Positions 38,187-47,052 of a stretch of DNA of 64,000 nt are shown piece after piece; within the stretch, counting starts at the first letter, position 1; every line of letters starts with the position of its first letter. The stretch comes from Nocardia colli (GTDB lineage: Bacteria; Actinomycetota; Actinomycetes; Mycobacteriales; Mycobacteriaceae). Both the position numbers and the translations under genes were made by a program. The stretch is taken from the NCBI RefSeq assembly GCF_008704205.1, contig NZ_VXLC01000012.1:1-64000 (forward strand), given 5' to 3'. The notes beneath the pieces were generated by a model. The model saw only the letters and a program-made list of their open reading frames with translations, made no database searches and was not told where the DNA came from.

Positions 38187-38992
38187 GCCGACGGTATACC
38201 CGGCCCGTACGGCACCCCGAGCGTCCGTCCGATCACGCCCAGACCCTCCGCGTCGCCGAGTTGATAGGCGAGCCGGTTGCTCGCGGCGATGGAGCGATGG
38301 CGGGTCGCCCTGGTGACCCGCTCGTGGTTGGCGCCGATCCGCAGGTGATCCAGCAGGATGGTGCCCGCCGCCACGCCGAGCACGACGGCCTCTTCGGCAG
38401 AGGCGGGACGCGCCGTCACCGTGTCGCGATGCGCGGTCTCCGCGTGCCCGCGATCGGCCAGCCGCCGGGTGGTGCCCTCCGGAATGTCGTGCGGTGAGTC
38501 GATTCCGGTGGCCTCGGCCAGGTCTCGCGGATAGAAGGTGACCTCCCAGGACCACGGCTCGTTGTCCAGATACTGGACGACCGTCCGGGCCAGCACCCAG
38601 GAGTCCTCCGGCACGCCGAGCCATAACGCGACCGCGGGCCCGGCCGGCTCCATCTTCGCGGCGAACTCCTTCGACGGCACCCGGTGGGCGGCGCGCGCGA
38701 TCTCCTCGAAGATATCGTGCGGCGATTTCGGCCGGTCCTGTCGAATATGGTCGGTGACAACCGATTCCAGAACTTCCTGGTTTCGCACGATGGTGCCGCG
38801 GGAAGTAGCTGTATAGACCAGATTTTCGGTGACCAGAACCTGAATCGCGTTGCGAGCGGTCGTCAGCGAGACCTGCATGTGCTCGGCCAGCTCCGTGTGG
38901 CTGGGCAACCGATCACCCGGTTTCCACTTGCCTGCGCGGATCTCCTCGCGGAGGAGGTCTGCGATCCGGTGATACGTCGGACCGTCCGCCAT
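38183..38992 (-). CDS. GntR/HutC-family transcription regulator
   Basis: This 269-residue protein has an N-terminal winged helix (IADLLREEIRAGKWKPGDRL, then ELAEHMQVSLTTARNAIQVL) and a C-terminal UTRA ligand-binding domain (AVALWLGVPEDSWVLARTVV, DNEPWSWEVTFYPRDLAEA). It is a one-component regulator and probably controls itself and the acetyltransferase that overlaps its end. The inducer is unknown. Confidence 0.9.
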   Translation of the reverse strand: MADGPTYHRIADLLREEIRAGKWKPGDRLPSHTELAEHMQVSLTTARNAIQVLVTENLVYTATSRGTIVRNQEVLESVVTDHIRQDRPKSPHDIFEEIARAAHRVPSKEFAAKMEPAGPAVALWLGVPEDSWVLARTVVQYLDNEPWSWEVTFYPRDLAEATGIDSPHDIPEGTTRRLADRGHAETAHRDTVTARPASAEEAVVLGVAAGTILLDHLRIGANHERVTRATRHRSIAASNRLAYQLGDAEGLGVIGRTLGVPYGPGIPSA

Positions 38993-39162
38993 CTTGCTCC
39001 TCGGTTGGTCGTGCAGGTAACGAAGTGTACTCTTCGTGACTTCCTACGGCCCGGTAACGCTTGACAGGTGCCTTCAGAGGTTTATTGTAATGAACGTCCT
39101 GATCCGGTGTTGTGCGGCGATGACGGCGAGGCAACGTGGCAGGTTCGGATACAACAGTCGTA

Positions 39163-39663
39163 ATGGCTCTTCCCGGCACACTGCGGTGTACCGATTCGGT
39201 GGTGCAGTCCCACGCTCCTGGGCTGCTTCCCACCTCTGATCTACTTGTTCGGGCGTGTCGTGGACACCGTGTGGTCGGTGGTCCGCTGCTCTGGTTCGCT
39301 CGCGATCTCGCGGTGCTGCACGAGCGGCGACTGGTCGGCCGTGGTGGTTCGGTGGACACCGATCCGCTGGTGGTCCTCGAAATCGAGCGCCGCAGAGTCG
39401 AATTGGTCATGGCCATCGATGACTGGGTCGCGCGCAGCGTGCCGCAGCATCGGCTCGGCGCGACCCTGCACACCGAGACAGTGGGTGCGGTCATCGACCG
39501 GCTCGCCGAATCCTCGGTGCGTGCGCATCACGCGCTGATGACCCTCGACGCACACGACGAAAGATTGCACGGCGCTTGGCATCACCTGGCCGAACTCGCC
39601 GATGCCTACGACGATCTCGTCCGCGACATCATCGCGGGCAGGCGTCGTCTCCCGGAGTGGTAA
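39163..39663 (+). CDS. DUF4254-family protein
   Basis: This 166-residue protein has the family pattern: VVGGPLLWFARDLAVLHERR, then RRVELVMAIDDWV, then LHTETVGAVIDRLAESSVRAHHA, then WHHLAELADAYDDLVRDI and GRRRLPEW. The family is widespread in actinobacteria with no established function; it is largely helical. I chose the ATG at 39163 over the GTG at 39136. It lies alone between the GntR unit and the EspI-like gene. Confidence 0.75.
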   Translation: MALPGTLRCTDSVVQSHAPGLLPTSDLLVRACRGHRVVGGPLLWFARDLAVLHERRLVGRGGSVDTDPLVVLEIERRRVELVMAIDDWVARSVPQHRLGATLHTETVGAVIDRLAESSVRAHHALMTLDAHDERLHGAWHHLAELADAYDDLVRDIIAGRRRLPEW

Positions 39664-39700
39664 CTCCCGCAACCGTTTTCCCGAGCTCCCGCACCAGTGG

Positions 39701-39734
39701 ACCCCCGCGTCACGTGACGGTGTGACCCGGGGGT
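39701..39734. terminator. Hairpin between the DUF4254 and EspI-like genes
   Basis: ACCCCCG at 39701-39707 pairs with CGGGGGT at 39728-39734, with further pairing of GTCAC inside. It lies between two convergent genes and probably ends both transcripts. Confidence 0.5.
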
Positions 39735-39737
39735 GTT

Positions 39738-42683
39738 TCAGGGCTGGTAGCGCCGGTGATCGGTGGCGAAATCGTCGGCGATGGTGGCGGCGAGTTCGAC
39801 GTAAGCCCGCTTGGTCTGCTTGTGCAAGCGGTGCAGATCGATCTCCGCGCCCTCGGACATGTGCGGATCGAACGGGATGATGTGCACGGCGCGGCAGCGG
39901 GACAGGAAGTACTCCCGCAGCTGCTGGATGCCGACATTCGGCGATCCGGCCCGCGGCGAGTTGATCACCACCACCGCGTTGCGGACCAGGTGATCGTGTC
40001 CGTGCAGCGACAGCCAGTCCAGAGTCGCGGCGGCACTGCGAGCCCCGTCGATGGCGGGGGAGGAGATGAGCACCAGCGAATGGGCCAGATCCAGCACGCC
40101 CGACATCGCCGAGTGCATCAGTCCGGTACCGCAGTCGGTCAGGATGATGTTGTAGAAGCGCTGCAGGATGCGCGCGACCGCCCGGTACTCTTCCTCGCTG
40201 AACGCCTCCGACGCCGCCGGATCGCGTTCGCTGGCAAGCACTTCCAGCCTGCTGGTGGCCTGCGAGGTGTGCCTGCGCACATCCGAGTAGCGCTGGATCG
40301 ACGGATCGAGCAGCAGGTCACGCACGGTCGACCGGGTCTGTAGCGGTACTCGCTGCGACAGCGTGCCGAAGTCGGGGTTGGCGTCCACCGCGATCACCCG
40401 GTCGCCCCGGATGGACGCGAAGATCGACCCGATACCCATTGTCGTGGTGGTCTTTCCGACGCCGCCCTTCAGCGACAGCGTCGCGATCCGGTAGTCGCCG
40501 CGCACGGGTTGCCGGATCCGCGCGACCAGTTCCTGTAGTCGCAGCTCCTCCGCGGACAGTCCCGGATTGATCGCGCCGCCGGACACGTGATGCACGGCCT
40601 TGCGCCAACCGCTGCCGGGCGACTTCTTGGCACGCCGCATCGGCACGTCGTCCAGCGACGGCGGCGGACCCGACTGGTACTGCACGCCGGGTTGGTACTG
40701 GCCACCTTGCGGGACCGGCGGACGGCCCCATTGCCCCGGGTGCGCGGGAGGCGCCGGCGCGACGCCGCCCGGCGCCTGCCCGCCGACCTGCGGTCCGGCG
40801 AAACCGCCGGTTGCTCGGTGTGGTGCTTCGGGCTGCTCGCTGCCCGGCGCCTGTCCGCCCGTGAACGGTGGTGTCCGAGTGGCGTTTTCGTCCGGGGGCG
40901 CCTGGTTGCGCCACGGCTCGCCGGGTGCCTGCGGACCCGGCTGTTCGCTGCCCGGTGCTGGTCCGCCGACCGGAGGCGTTGTCCGGGTGGGGGTTTCGTC
41001 CGCCCACACCGGTGCCGCGGCATTGCGCCACGGCTCGGCCGGTGCCTGTGGACCCGGCTGTTCGCTGCTCGGCGCCTGGCCGATCGTCGGCGGGGTGTGC
41101 CCGGTCGGCCCGACCGTGCCCGTTTGTGCGTACGGTCCGGGCTGTTGCACGGGGCCGTTCTGCGGCGGGGCTTGCCGACCGGATTCGTCGACCGCGCCCT
41201 GCTGCATCTCGATCTCGGAGGGCAGGCGATGCCGCCCACTGCTCGACGTACGGCCCGCGCCGGCGTTGGATGACGGGACCCAGTCGGGCTGCCGGCCGGA
41301 ATCGCGTTGCTGTGGGCCGGATTCCGGGCGTTCGGTGACGCCGGAGGTCGACGGTCCCGTCGGCCAGCCGGAGAGTTGCGGCCCCGCAGCACCATTCGGT
41401 CCCTGTTCGGGGGCCGGACCATACGGTCGATCGGACTGTGGTGCACGCAGTGGGTCGGTTGGCGGCGGTCCTTGTTCGGGCGGGATCGAGCTTCCGGCCG
41501 GTGCACGGTTCGGGGCCTGTTCCGGCGAGGGACCAGGTGCCGCACCCTGCTCGGCTGCGGGTGGGGCAAACGGTGCGCGGGTAGGCGGCTCGGGAGTTGT
41601 TGCCGCGCTAGGCCGTTCGCCAGGTGCGTGTGGTCCGGGGCGGTCCGGCGTCGCCGGAGGTGTCGCGGGGCCCGGTCGTTGGGCAGCGCTCTGCGGGCTC
41701 GGTGCTTGCTCGCGCTGCGGTGGGCCTTCGACCCCGCGCGGCGGTGCCGTCGGCGTTTCGAGCCGGGCCGGGGGTGTCTGTTCGGCCGTGGGTGCTGCCG
41801 GCCGATCGCCTTGCGGCGGTGGGGGATCGGGCAGCGGCGGACGGCGCTGCGGCGGTGCTGGCGGCGTCGGTTGTTCCGATCGCGTCGGTTGTTCCGGTCG
41901 CGGTCCGGCCAGCCAGGGCGGCGGACCACTGGACTCGGGTGCCCGCTGGACCGGGGCGTGTGTCGGTGGAATGGACTCCGGTGCCCGCTGCGGGGGAGCC
42001 TGCGGCGCGGGAGTGGACTCGGGCGCGCGCTCGGCGGGAGCCTGCGGGGTCCGGGTCGGCGCGTCCGGCGTGGCCGTCGAGGCCTGCGGCGGCGGGTCCG
42101 GCAGCGCGGGCGGCGGCGGTAGCTCTGGCCGGTTCGCCGGTGTGCGCGGGGCCGCGTCGTTGGACACGGACGGCTCGGCGGCGGCCGGGCGCCTGCCCAA
42201 CGGTTGGAAGGCGGGCAGCGGTGGGCCGGGGTTGCGGGTGGGCAACGCCTGCGCCGGTGCCTCGGTGCGCGGTGCTTCGGCGCGCTGGTGAGGCGCCTCG
42301 GTGCGCTGCGCCGGTGCTTCGCCGCGCTGCGGCGGTCCGGCCTGCCACGCGTCGTCCGGCCGCGGCTGGACATAGGCGTCCAGACCCGACTGGCGCCACG
42401 GGTCGTCGCGCGGACCTTCGTGCTGAGGCGAGTCCGGGGTGCGCGGAGCGGATTCGGGCGCGCGCTGGCTCGGCTCGTTCGACTGCCCGTCGGCACCGCG
42501 CCGATCGTTCTTGTCGCGACGCCACCGCTTGCCGCGTCTGTCTGGACGTCGCTGACTCGGCCCATCGTCGATCACATCGTCGGAGGGCAGATTCTGTACC
42601 GGCGCTTCGTAGCCGACCTGCGTGACATCGCTCTCGGACAGCCACGGCGGCAGCATGGGGAGGCCGTCGTTATTGCGACTCAT
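39738..42683 (-). CDS. EspI-like ESX-associated MinD/ParA-type ATPase with a long Pro-rich arm
   Basis: This 981-residue protein starts with MSRNNDGLPMLPPWLSES and an Arg-rich patch (PDRRGKRWRRDKNDRR), then more than 550 residues very rich in Pro, Gln, Ala, Arg and Glu. It ends in a MinD/ParA-type domain of about 290 residues with IATLSLKGGVGKTTTTMG (deviant Walker A), VIAVDANPDFG, and ILTDCGTGLMHSAM. EspI (ESX-1) has exactly this Pro-rich arm plus MinD-type ATPase and is linked to ATP-dependent control of secretion. GGTGGAGG precedes the ATG. It is separated from the core ESX genes by three unrelated genes. Confidence 0.85.
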   Translation of the reverse strand: MSRNNDGLPMLPPWLSESDVTQVGYEAPVQNLPSDDVIDDGPSQRRPDRRGKRWRRDKNDRRGADGQSNEPSQRAPESAPRTPDSPQHEGPRDDPWRQSGLDAYVQPRPDDAWQAGPPQRGEAPAQRTEAPHQRAEAPRTEAPAQALPTRNPGPPLPAFQPLGRRPAAAEPSVSNDAAPRTPANRPELPPPPALPDPPPQASTATPDAPTRTPQAPAERAPESTPAPQAPPQRAPESIPPTHAPVQRAPESSGPPPWLAGPRPEQPTRSEQPTPPAPPQRRPPLPDPPPPQGDRPAAPTAEQTPPARLETPTAPPRGVEGPPQREQAPSPQSAAQRPGPATPPATPDRPGPHAPGERPSAATTPEPPTRAPFAPPAAEQGAAPGPSPEQAPNRAPAGSSIPPEQGPPPTDPLRAPQSDRPYGPAPEQGPNGAAGPQLSGWPTGPSTSGVTERPESGPQQRDSGRQPDWVPSSNAGAGRTSSSGRHRLPSEIEMQQGAVDESGRQAPPQNGPVQQPGPYAQTGTVGPTGHTPPTIGQAPSSEQPGPQAPAEPWRNAAAPVWADETPTRTTPPVGGPAPGSEQPGPQAPGEPWRNQAPPDENATRTPPFTGGQAPGSEQPEAPHRATGGFAGPQVGGQAPGGVAPAPPAHPGQWGRPPVPQGGQYQPGVQYQSGPPPSLDDVPMRRAKKSPGSGWRKAVHHVSGGAINPGLSAEELRLQELVARIRQPVRGDYRIATLSLKGGVGKTTTTMGIGSIFASIRGDRVIAVDANPDFGTLSQRVPLQTRSTVRDLLLDPSIQRYSDVRRHTSQATSRLEVLASERDPAASEAFSEEEYRAVARILQRFYNIILTDCGTGLMHSAMSGVLDLAHSLVLISSPAIDGARSAAATLDWLSLHGHDHLVRNAVVVINSPRAGSPNVGIQQLREYFLSRCRAVHIIPFDPHMSEGAEIDLHRLHKQTKRAYVELAATIADDFATDHRRYQP

Positions 42684-43076
42684 GCCTCCACCTCGCTAGC
42701 GCTCGGCTCCGTCATGCCCGTGGGTGCTGCGTTCGAGGTTCGCTCGCTGCGCTCCCTCACGGCATCCCCCTCGATCTGCTCGACCCTGTTACCTGGACAG
42801 CGGTCAGTTTACGCGACGTCCGCGTGCCGCAGCGGGGCAGGAGGCCAGGGGCCCGCGGCACCAGATTTCGTGCTCTGAACGGGGCGGAAAGAGTACTGAC
42901 AGCAGGTGCTGGCATGGGCCATTTTTGCCGGAACCACCCGGTACCGGTAAGCTGGAGCGGCGGTGCACCTATGCGCCGACTGTTTGTGTGTCTAGCGGTC
43001 ACTTCGACCGACAGATCCATGTAAGCAGAAACAAGCCAAACAAACCAGGTTGAGCGTAACCGGGATCGCGGAGGAC
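42684..43076. other. Divergent intergenic region between the EspI-like gene and infA
   Basis: This region of about 390 bp holds the ribosome site of the EspI-like gene, a Gly/Cys-rich stretch near 42750 (CGCTCGCTGCGCTCC) of a kind common in actinobacterial gene spacers, and the infA promoter at 42925-42953. No gene was recognised in it. Confidence 0.6.
42925..42953 (+). promoter_or_regulatory. Promoter of the infA-rpmJ-rpsM-rpsK-rpsD operon
   Basis: TTGCCG (42925-42930), a spacer of exactly 17 bases and TAAGCT (42948-42953) form a good sigma-A-type promoter for a high-GC actinobacterium. The predicted leader before the infA ATG is about 115 bases. Confidence 0.6.
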
Positions 43077-43298
43077 ATGGCGAAGAAAGACGGGGCCATC
43101 GAGGTCGAGGGTCGAGTTGTCGAGCCGCTGCCCAATGCGATGTTCCGGATCGAGCTCGAGAACGGTCACAAGGTTCTCGCGCACATCAGCGGGAAGATGC
43201 GGCAGCACTACATTCGTATCCTCCCCGAGGACCGTGTGGTCGTCGAGCTGTCTCCATACGACTTGTCGTGCGGCCGGATCGTTTACCGCTACAAGTGA
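43077..43298 (+). CDS. infA: Translation initiation factor IF-1
   Basis: This is a 73-residue S1-like OB-fold protein, MAKKDGAIEVEGRVVEPLPN to RIVYRYK, the usual length and sequence. The ATG at 43077 is chosen for the canonical N-terminus, although GGAGG ends only two bases upstream. IF-1 binds the ribosomal A site with IF-2 and IF-3. It heads the small ribosomal-protein operon. Confidence 0.97.
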   Translation: MAKKDGAIEVEGRVVEPLPNAMFRIELENGHKVLAHISGKMRQHYIRILPEDRVVVELSPYDLSCGRIVYRYK

Positions 43299-43385
43299 TC
43301 GCGTTCGTCGCGGTCATGTCGGCGTGAGTCGGCAACCTGCCCCGGTGTGAGCCGGGAACCGGGTCACAAGACCCACCACAGAGAC

Positions 43386-43435
43386 TTCCCCAGCCGGTTG
43401 GGCTGGGGAAAAACTGTGTTCACACCCGTGTGAAC
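43386..43435. promoter_or_regulatory. Two hairpins between infA and rpmJ
   Basis: TTCCCCAGCC (43386-43395) pairs with GGCTGGGGAA (43401-43410) around a 5-base loop. A second short stem, GTTCACAC with GTGTGAAC (43418-43435), follows. The first could act as a partial terminator or RNA-processing site that sets the ratio of infA to the ribosomal proteins; there is no T-run. Confidence 0.45.
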
Positions 43436-43455
43436 CACAACAAGATTGGACGGAC

Positions 43456-43569
43456 GTGAAGGTTCAGCCGAGCGTCAAGAAGATCTGCGAGAAGTGCAAG
43501 GTGATCCGCCGTCACGGTCGGGTCATGGTGATCTGCGACAACCTGCGCCACAAGCAGCGCCAGGGCTGA
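43456..43569 (+). CDS. rpmJ: 50S ribosomal protein L36 (bL36)
   Basis: This 37-residue protein, starting at GTG, reads MKVQPSVKKICEKCKVIRRH to RHKQRQG. The zinc ligands Cys11, Cys14, Cys27 and His32 are all present, so it is the C+ (zinc-binding) form. Confidence 0.97.
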   Translation: MKVQPSVKKICEKCKVIRRHGRVMVICDNLRHKQRQG

Positions 43570-43786
43570 TCAAGCGGGGTGTTCGCGCCCCATCGATCAC
43601 CAGCCGGGCACCGATCACTGATCGGCTTGGCCAACTAAAGAAGAACTCCCAGCTCCAGCCGCACGCTGCGGTATTCCGGTCAGCCCGGAAGGCGTGTGTG
43701 CCAACCACCGGTACGGAGGCCGGTGCCCCACACAAGACGAGGGGACGGACAGGGAGCAGACCTCCGCAACCGAAGGAACCTGCCAC
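43570..43786. other. Leader region between rpmJ and rpsM
   Basis: These 217 bp contain no gene. Short stems are visible, for example TTCCGG/CCGGAA at 43674-43690 and CACCGG/CCGGTG a little further on. A structured leader before rpsM is plausible; autoregulation by a ribosomal protein is a possibility but no known binding motif was recognised. Confidence 0.4.
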
Positions 43787-44161
<375 letters not shown>

Positions 44162-44171
44162 GGGATAACCG

Positions 44172-44585
44172 ATGCCTCCGAAGTCCAGGGCCTCCGGCCC
44201 CAAGAAGACCCAGAAGTCGCGTCGCCGGGAAAAGAAGAACGTCCCGCACGGACACGCGCACATCAAGAGCACGTTCAACAACACCATCGTGTCGATCACC
44301 GACCCGGCCGGAAACGTCATCTCCTGGGCGTCCTCGGGCCACGTCGGCTTCAAGGGTTCGCGCAAGTCGACCCCGTTCGCCGCGCAGCTCGCCGCCGAGA
44401 ACGCTGCCCGCAAGGCGCAGGAGAACGGCGTCAAGAAGGTCGACGTCTTCGTGAAGGGCCCGGGTTCGGGCCGCGAGACCGCGATCCGTTCGCTGCAGGC
44501 CGCGGGCCTCGAGGTCGGCACGATCTCCGACGTCACCCCTCAGCCGCACAATGGCTGCCGTCCGCCCAAGCGTCGTCGCGTCTAG
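44172..44585 (+). CDS. rpsK: 30S ribosomal protein S11 (uS11)
   Basis: This 137-residue protein has HGHAHIKSTFNNTIVSITD, SSGHVGFKGSRKSTPFAAQL and the C-terminal PQPHNGCRPPKRRRV, all typical of S11. It follows rpsM by 10 bp and precedes rpsD by 21 bp. Confidence 0.97.
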   Translation: MPPKSRASGPKKTQKSRRREKKNVPHGHAHIKSTFNNTIVSITDPAGNVISWASSGHVGFKGSRKSTPFAAQLAAENAARKAQENGVKKVDVFVKGPGSGRETAIRSLQAAGLEVGTISDVTPQPHNGCRPPKRRRV

Positions 44586-44606
44586 CGGGAAAGGAACAGA
44601 TAACAA

Positions 44607-45212
44607 ATGGCTCGTTATACAGGCCCCATCACCCGCAAGTCGCGTCGTCTGCGCGTCGACCTCGTCGGCGGCGACCAGGCGTTCGAGCGTCGCCCCTACC
44701 CGCCCGGCCAGCACGGCCGCGCGCGGATCAAGGAGAGCGAGTACCTGCTCCAGCTGCAGGAGAAGCAGAAGGCTCGCTTCTCCTACGGCGTCATGGAGAA
44801 GCAGTTCCGCCGGTACTACGAAGAGGCCAACCGCCTCAAGGGCAAGACCGGTGACAACCTGCTGCGTCTGCTCGAGTGCCGCTTGGACAACGTCGTGTAC
44901 CGCGCCGGTCTGGCCCGCACCCGTCGTCAGGCTCGCCAGCTGGTCTCCCACGGTCACTTCACCGTGAACAACCGGAGCGTCAACGTTCCGAGCTTCCAGG
45001 TGACCCAGTACGACATCATCGATGTCAAGGAGAAGTCGCTGGGCACGCTGCCGTTCCAGGTCGCGCGCGAGACCGTCGGCGACCGTCCGGTTCCCGGCTG
45101 GCTCCAGGTCATCCCGGGCCGCCTGCGGATCCTGGTGCACCAGCAGCCCGAGCGCGCCCAGATCGATGTGCCGCTCTCGGAACAGCTGATCGTCGAGTAC
45201 TACTCGAAGTAA
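44607..45212 (+). CDS. rpsD: 30S ribosomal protein S4 (uS4)
   Basis: This 201-residue protein begins MARYTGPITRKSRRLRVDL and has the S4 RNA-binding domain (CRLDNVVYRAGLARTRRQAR, VSHGHFTVNNRSVNVPS). The N-terminal part lacks the Cys cluster of zinc-type S4 proteins, so it is the C- form. AAAGGA precedes the ATG. A hairpin lies 14 bp after its stop. Confidence 0.97.
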   Translation: MARYTGPITRKSRRLRVDLVGGDQAFERRPYPPGQHGRARIKESEYLLQLQEKQKARFSYGVMEKQFRRYYEEANRLKGKTGDNLLRLLECRLDNVVYRAGLARTRRQARQLVSHGHFTVNNRSVNVPSFQVTQYDIIDVKEKSLGTLPFQVARETVGDRPVPGWLQVIPGRLRILVHQQPERAQIDVPLSEQLIVEYYSK

Positions 45213-45226
45213 CACGCTGCTACACG

Positions 45227-45259
45227 GTGTGTGGTCCATCGGATAGATGGACCACACAC
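45227..45259 (+). terminator. Hairpin between rpsD and rpoA
   Basis: A perfect 14-bp stem (45227-45240 with 45246-45259) closes the 5-base loop GGATA. It is followed by AACCCCTTAAA rather than a T-run. It probably reduces read-through from rpsD into rpoA or marks an RNA-processing site; no promoter was recognised between it and rpoA. Confidence 0.6.
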
Positions 45260-45314
45260 AACCCCTTAAACGAGGCGTCAAATAGCGGGCGCCCAAACAG
45301 GAGGATGATCCTAA

Positions 45315-46373
45315 ATGCTGATTTCACAGCGTCCGACACTGACCGAAGAGGTCGTTGCCGAGAACCGCTCGAAGTTCACCATCGAACCGCTCGAGCCCGG
45401 TTTCGGTTACACCCTGGGCAATTCGCTTCGGCGTACCTTGCTGTCCTCGATCCCGGGGGCCGCGGTCACGAGCATTCGTATCGACGGCGTGCTGCACGAG
45501 TTCACCACCGTCCCCGGCGTGAAGGAAGATGTCACCGACATCATCCTGAACCTCAAGGGTCTGGTCGTGTCCTCGGAGGAGGACGAGCCGGTCACGATGT
45601 ACGTGCGCAAGCAGGGCCCCGGCACCGTCACCGCCGGTGACATCGTGCCGCCGACCGGTGTCGTCGTCCACAACCCGGACATGCACATCGCCACCCTGAA
45701 CGACAAGGGCAAGCTGGAGATCGAGCTCGTGGTCGAGCGCGGTCGCGGCTACGTCCCCGCCGTGCAGAACAAGGCGTCCGGTGCGGAAATCGGCCGGATC
45801 CCGGTGGATTCGATCTACTCGCCGGTGCTCAAGGTGACCTACAAGGTCGAGGCCACCCGTGTCGAACAGCGCACCGACTTCGACCGTCTGATCCTGGACG
45901 TGGAGACCAAGAACTCCATCAGCGCACGGGACGCGCTCGCCTCGGCGGGTAAGACCCTGGTCGAGCTCTTCGGCCTGGCCCGTGAGCTCAACGTCGAAGC
46001 CGAAGGCATCGAGATCGGCCCGTCGCCGGCCGAGGCGGACCACATCGCCTCGTTCGGTCTGCCGATCGAGGACCTGGATCTCACCGTCCGGTCCTACAAC
46101 TGCCTCAAGCGCGAGGGTGTGCACACCGTGGGCGAGCTCGTCGCCCGCACCGAGTCGGACCTGCTGGACATCCGCAACTTCGGCCAGAAGTCCATCGACG
46201 AGGTCAAGGTCAAGCTGCACGCGCTCGGCCTCTCGCTCAAGGACAGCCCGGCGTCGTTCGATCCTTCGTCTGTGGTGGGTTACGACGCGAGCACCGGAAC
46301 GTGGAGCGACAGCGGCACGTTCAGTGACACCGACGGTGGCGAGCAGGACTACGCCGAGACCGAACAGCTCTAG
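45315..46373 (+). CDS. rpoA: DNA-directed RNA polymerase alpha subunit
   Basis: This 352-residue protein begins MLISQRPTLTEEVVAENRSK. It has the N-terminal dimerisation domain (FGYTLGNSLRRTLLSSIPGA), the insert domain, and the C-terminal helix-hairpin-helix domain (LDLTVRSYNCLKREGVHTVG, IRNFGQKSIDEVKVKLHALG), then an acidic tail of about 40 residues typical of actinobacteria. AGGAGG ten bases before the ATG is the strongest ribosome site in the operon. Confidence 0.98.
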   Translation: MLISQRPTLTEEVVAENRSKFTIEPLEPGFGYTLGNSLRRTLLSSIPGAAVTSIRIDGVLHEFTTVPGVKEDVTDIILNLKGLVVSSEEDEPVTMYVRKQGPGTVTAGDIVPPTGVVVHNPDMHIATLNDKGKLEIELVVERGRGYVPAVQNKASGAEIGRIPVDSIYSPVLKVTYKVEATRVEQRTDFDRLILDVETKNSISARDALASAGKTLVELFGLARELNVEAEGIEIGPSPAEADHIASFGLPIEDLDLTVRSYNCLKREGVHTVGELVARTESDLLDIRNFGQKSIDEVKVKLHALGLSLKDSPASFDPSSVVGYDASTGTWSDSGTFSDTDGGEQDYAETEQL

Positions 46374-46422
46374 GCCGCTGGGGTAGGCACCCCGGCTCGG
46401 CCTCACACAAGGAGAACAAACA

Positions 46423-46974
46423 ATGCCCAAGCCCAAGAAGGGTGCTCGCTTCGGCGGGTCGGCGTCGCACCAGAAGGCGATCTTCGCCAATCTGGCGACG
46501 GCGCTCTTCGAGCACGGTCGAATTTCGACCACCGAGTCCAAGGCCAAGGCGCTGCGCCCCTACGCCGAGAAGCTTGTCACCAAGGCGAAGGGCGGCACCC
46601 TTGCCGACCGTCGCGAGGTGCTCAAGGTGATCCGCAACAAGGACGTCGTGCACGAGCTCTTCGCCACGATCGGCCCCTCGTTCGAGGGTCGCGAGGGCGG
46701 CTACACGCGCATCACCAAGACGCTGCCGCGTAAGGGTGACAATGCGCCGATGGCCATCATCGAGCTGGTCCGGGAGAAGACCGTGACCAACGAGGCCGAC
46801 CGCGCTCGCCGGGTCGCGTCGTCCAAGAAGACCGACGCGGCCCCGGCCGCTGATAACGCAGTGGCTCCGGCCGCCGAGGTCGTCGAGGAGACCACTGACG
46901 AGGCCGTTGCCGAGACCGCCGAGGTCGAGGCGCCGGCTGCCGATGAGGCCGCTGAGGACAAGAAGGACGCCTGA
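46423..46974 (+). CDS. rplQ: 50S ribosomal protein L17 (bL17)
   Basis: This 183-residue protein, MPKPKKGARFGGSASHQKAI and on, has a core of about 120 residues like other L17 proteins, with RISTTESKAKALRPYAEKL and TLPRKGDNAPMAIIELV. An acidic Ala/Glu-rich tail of about 60 residues follows, as in other mycolic-acid actinobacteria. AAGGAGA precedes the ATG. A strong terminator follows. Confidence 0.97.
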   Translation: MPKPKKGARFGGSASHQKAIFANLATALFEHGRISTTESKAKALRPYAEKLVTKAKGGTLADRREVLKVIRNKDVVHELFATIGPSFEGREGGYTRITKTLPRKGDNAPMAIIELVREKTVTNEADRARRVASSKKTDAAPAADNAVAPAAEVVEETTDEAVAETAEVEAPAADEAAEDKKDA

Positions 46975-46992
46975 CGTTCGCGTCGGAGTTCT

Positions 46993-47035
46993 CGAACGAG
47001 CCCGCCACCCGATTCCGGGTCGGCGGGCTCGTTCG
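46993..47035 (+). terminator. Terminator after rplQ
   Basis: CGAACGAGCCCGCC (46993-47006) pairs perfectly with GGCGGGCTCGTTCG (47022-47035), and ACCCG/CGGGT extends the stem above a single bulged C, leaving a 4-base loop. It separates the ribosomal-protein operon from truA, which starts 18 bp later. Confidence 0.8.
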
Positions 47036-47052
47036 TATCACCAGGAGATGTT

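Noticed and set aside
40600..42291. 563-residue Gly/Cys-rich plus-strand ORF
   Set aside because: It is the antisense of the Pro/Arg-rich arm of the EspI-like protein; Gly-Pro mirror bias explains it.
42740..42765. CGCTCGCTGCGCTCC word as a specific operator
   Set aside because: This kind of word is frequent in actinobacterial spacers and shows no clear dyad here.
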